DNA of 6,720 nt, from the NCBI GenBank assembly GCA_001003205.1, contig LCOU01000034.1, positions 1 to 6,720 of the forward strand. Direction: 5' to 3'. Both the position numbers and the translations under genes were made by a program. The notes beneath the pieces are model-generated. The model searched no databases. It was not told the DNA's origin and was given only the letters and a program-made list of their open reading frames with translations. Shown here in pieces: positions 5,215-6,720 of this stretch (position 1 is its first letter; each line of letters begins with the position of its first letter). The stretch is from Parcubacteria group bacterium GW2011_GWA2_47_8b (GTDB lineage: Bacteria > Patescibacteriota > Minisyncoccia > UBA6257 > WO2-44-18).

Positions 5215-5769
5215 ATGAATCCCATTTTTCAAAAAATTATCCAAATTCTTAACGGCGGCGGAGTGATTATTTTCCCAACCGAAACCCTTTCCGGCTTGGG
5301 CTGTGACGCAACCAACCCCCAAGCGCTTTTAAAGATTTACGCGATCAAAAACCGCGAATTCGGCAAGGCTTTCCCTATTTTGGTAAAGGATTTTAAGATG
5401 CTGTCTGAATACGCAATTCTTAGCGCAGAACAAAAAAAGGCGATTTCGGCCGCCAAAAAGCCAACCAACTTTGTTTTAAAAGCAAAAAACATTTCCCCGC
5501 TTGCGACTAAAAATCACACGGCGGCTTTTCGCATTTCCTCCGGCTCTTGGGTCAAAAAACTCTTTCATTTTTTTGATAAACCGATAGTCGCAACCAGCGC
5601 CAATCTTAGCGGGCAAAAACCGCTGTCGGATTCGCGCCAGTATCGCGAAGTTTTTGGCAGTAAAGCAGAGTTGATTGACGCGGCTATTTTTACGGGTGTT
5701 AATCGCAAGCGTTCCGGGTCCCGTATAGTTGACTTAACCTCTCGTCCGTATAAAGTAATTCGCAAGTAA
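5215..5769 (+). CDS. tsaC: Threonylcarbamoyl-AMP synthase (TsaC/YrdC/Sua5 family)
   Basis: This enzyme makes threonylcarbamoyl-AMP from threonine, bicarbonate and ATP in the cytoplasm; the Tsa complex then uses it to form t6A at position 37 of ANN-decoding tRNAs. The 184-residue product has the YrdC motifs: PTETLSGLGCDA (21-32), KNR (45-47, the Lys and Arg of the KxR motif), TSANLSG (127-133) and SGSRIVDL (167-174). Ser26 stands where most relatives have Tyr or Phe (PTETxYG). The length fits the TsaC rather than the longer Sua5 type. The frame is open back to TTG 5173, but that codon is the -35 box and ATG 5200 overlaps the -10 box, so ATG 5215 is the start supported by the promoter. The tgt gene follows after 2 nt, so both are probably one transcript. 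Confidence 0.95.
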   Translation: MNPIFQKIIQILNGGGVIIFPTETLSGLGCDATNPQALLKIYAIKNREFGKAFPILVKDFKMLSEYAILSAEQKKAISAAKKPTNFVLKAKNISPLATKNHTAAFRISSGSWVKKLFHFFDKPIVATSANLSGQKPLSDSRQYREVFGSKAELIDAAIFTGVNRKRSGSRIVDLTSRPYKVIRK

Positions 5770-5771
5770 CG

Positions 5772-6720
5772 ATGCTTTTTCGGATATTAAAAAAGGCGAA
5801 AAACAGCCGCGCGCGGCTAGGCATTATTAAGACAAAAAACGGCGTTATTCACACGCCGGCTTTTGTTCCTGTTGCCACTCAAGCCGCCGTCAAGGGCCTG
5901 ACAGTGGAACAGCTCAAAGAAATCGGCGCCGAATCGGTCCTTTGCAATACTTACCATCTCTATTTGCGCCCCGGCGACAAAACGGTGCGCAAAATGGGCG
6001 GTTTGCACCAATTTATGAATTGGCACAAGCCGATTTGGACCGACAGCGGGGGATTTCAAGCTTTCAGTTTGGGCGCGGCAATTTCGCATGGAGTCAGTAA
6101 AATAGCCAGTATTTTTCCCGATGAAGGCGAGCGAGAACACGCTCCTCAAAAACCAAAAGAAAACTTTGTCAAAATTACCGAAGAAGGCGTTCGTTTTCGT
6201 TCCCATTTAGACGGCTCGTTTCATCTTTTAACGCCGGAAAAATCTATGGAAATTCAGAAAAACTTGGGTGCCGACCTTATTTTCGCCTTTGATGAATGCA
6301 CTTCGCCGCTTCACGATTATGCGTACACGAAAAAATCCATGGAACGTACCCATCGATGGGCAAGGCGGTCGCTCGCTTCCTTTGATAAGAAAAATCAAGC
6401 TTTGTTTGGCATTGTGCAAGGCGGCGCCTATAAAGACTTGCGCGTTCAGAGCGCTAAATTCATCGGTTCAATGGATTTTGACGGCTTTGGCATTGGCGGA
6501 TCGCTTGGAAAATCCAAAAAGGATATGTATAAAGTTTTGGATTGGACAGTGCCTCTACTACCGGAAGAAAAACCCAAACATTTACTTGGTATCGGTTCGG
6601 CTGACGATATTTGGGAGGCGGTGAAGCGCGGCGTTGATACTTTTGATTGCGTGGCGCCTACGCGGATAGCGCGGAATGGCTCGGCGTTGCTGGCAAAAAC
6701 AGCCCTTAAAATCGCAAAAG
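5772..6720 (+). CDS. tgt: tRNA-guanine transglycosylase, 3' end outside window
   Basis: Tgt exchanges guanine 34 of GUN-anticodon tRNAs for preQ1 (or queuine), a step toward queuosine. The visible 316 residues include TDSGGFQ with the general-base Asp91, FDECT (173-177), GIVQGG (213-218), LLGIG (271-275) and the nucleophile Asp292 in FDCVAPTRIARNG, where E. coli reads TRNARNG. The C-terminal zinc-binding Cys/His cluster lies past the window end. Between SLG (99-101) and KITEEGVRF (134-142) there are 32 residues where E. coli Tgt, from memory, has about 3; this insertion is rich in charge and Pro. ATG 5772 comes 2 nt after the tsaC stop, without a Shine-Dalgarno sequence, so translation is probably coupled. 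No other queuosine genes are in view, so preQ1 may come from elsewhere or by salvage. Confidence 0.96.
   Translation, partial: MLFRILKKAKNSRARLGIIKTKNGVIHTPAFVPVATQAAVKGLTVEQLKEIGAESVLCNTYHLYLRPGDKTVRKMGGLHQFMNWHKPIWTDSGGFQAFSLGAAISHGVSKIASIFPDEGEREHAPQKPKENFVKITEEGVRFRSHLDGSFHLLTPEKSMEIQKNLGADLIFAFDECTSPLHDYAYTKKSMERTHRWARRSLASFDKKNQALFGIVQGGAYKDLRVQSAKFIGSMDFDGFGIGGSLGKSKKDMYKVLDWTVPLLPEEKPKHLLGIGSADDIWEAVKRGVDTFDCVAPTRIARNGSALLAKTALKIAK

Noticed and set aside
5805..5818. 14-bp perfect palindrome AGCCGCGCGCGGCT
   Set aside because: It lies inside the conserved N-terminal coding part of tgt and encodes ordinary residues (S-R-A-R-L); most likely codon coincidence.
6268..6624. 118-residue + strand frame inside tgt
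   Set aside because: It is a shadow of the tgt frame, which runs unbroken to the window end with conserved motifs throughout.
1..6720. Recoded UGA (Gly), as in some CPR lineages
   Set aside because: All genes read through intact with standard stops and no frame needs an in-frame TGA; equally no gene here uses TGA as stop, so the test is only indirect.
1..6720. CRISPR array, tRNA or rRNA genes, insertion sequence
   Set aside because: No regularly spaced repeats, no cloverleaf or rRNA-like sequence and no transposase motifs were seen.

Overview
The window looks like part of a Candidate Phyla Radiation (Patescibacteria, probably Parcubacteria-like) chromosome. This rests on short GC-rich perfect palindromes between genes (1-15, 977-996, 3386-3400), very tight gene packing with all genes on the + strand, shortened versions of core proteins (a compact Obg without a C-terminal extension), and start codons that often lack a Shine-Dalgarno sequence and lie right behind a -10 box. 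The standard code fits: the complete genes end in TAA or TAG. The lineage is inferred, not proven.

Region 1 (1-1000) is an A+T-rich two-gene cassette. A 70-residue XRE-type helix-turn-helix protein is followed after 2 nt by a 205-residue protein that resembles small archaeo-eukaryotic-primase-like proteins. Overlapping perfect palindromes sit on the -10 box and start codon of the first gene, which suggests autoregulation. The base composition differs from the neighbours, and GC-rich palindromes lie on both sides.

Region 2 (1054-2031) is the ribosome-assembly GTPase Obg, with a clear Shine-Dalgarno sequence.

Region 3 (2060-5172) is an envelope or secretion block: a two-helix TM2-like membrane protein, a membrane-anchored protein resembling C39/BtrH-like papain-fold proteins, a secreted subtilisin-family protease whose C-terminus is short, and a CPBP-family intramembrane protease. 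Three of these four resemble protease-fold families of different mechanism.

Region 4 (5164-6720) holds two tRNA-modification genes 2 nt apart: threonylcarbamoyl-AMP synthase (t6A37) and tRNA-guanine transglycosylase (position 34), the latter cut by the window end. Their promoter (TTGACA-17-TATAAT) is nested inside the intrinsic terminator of the preceding gene. The best novelty candidates are the regulated HTH/primase-like cassette, the recurrent leaderless-type promoter geometry, and the nested terminator/promoter.
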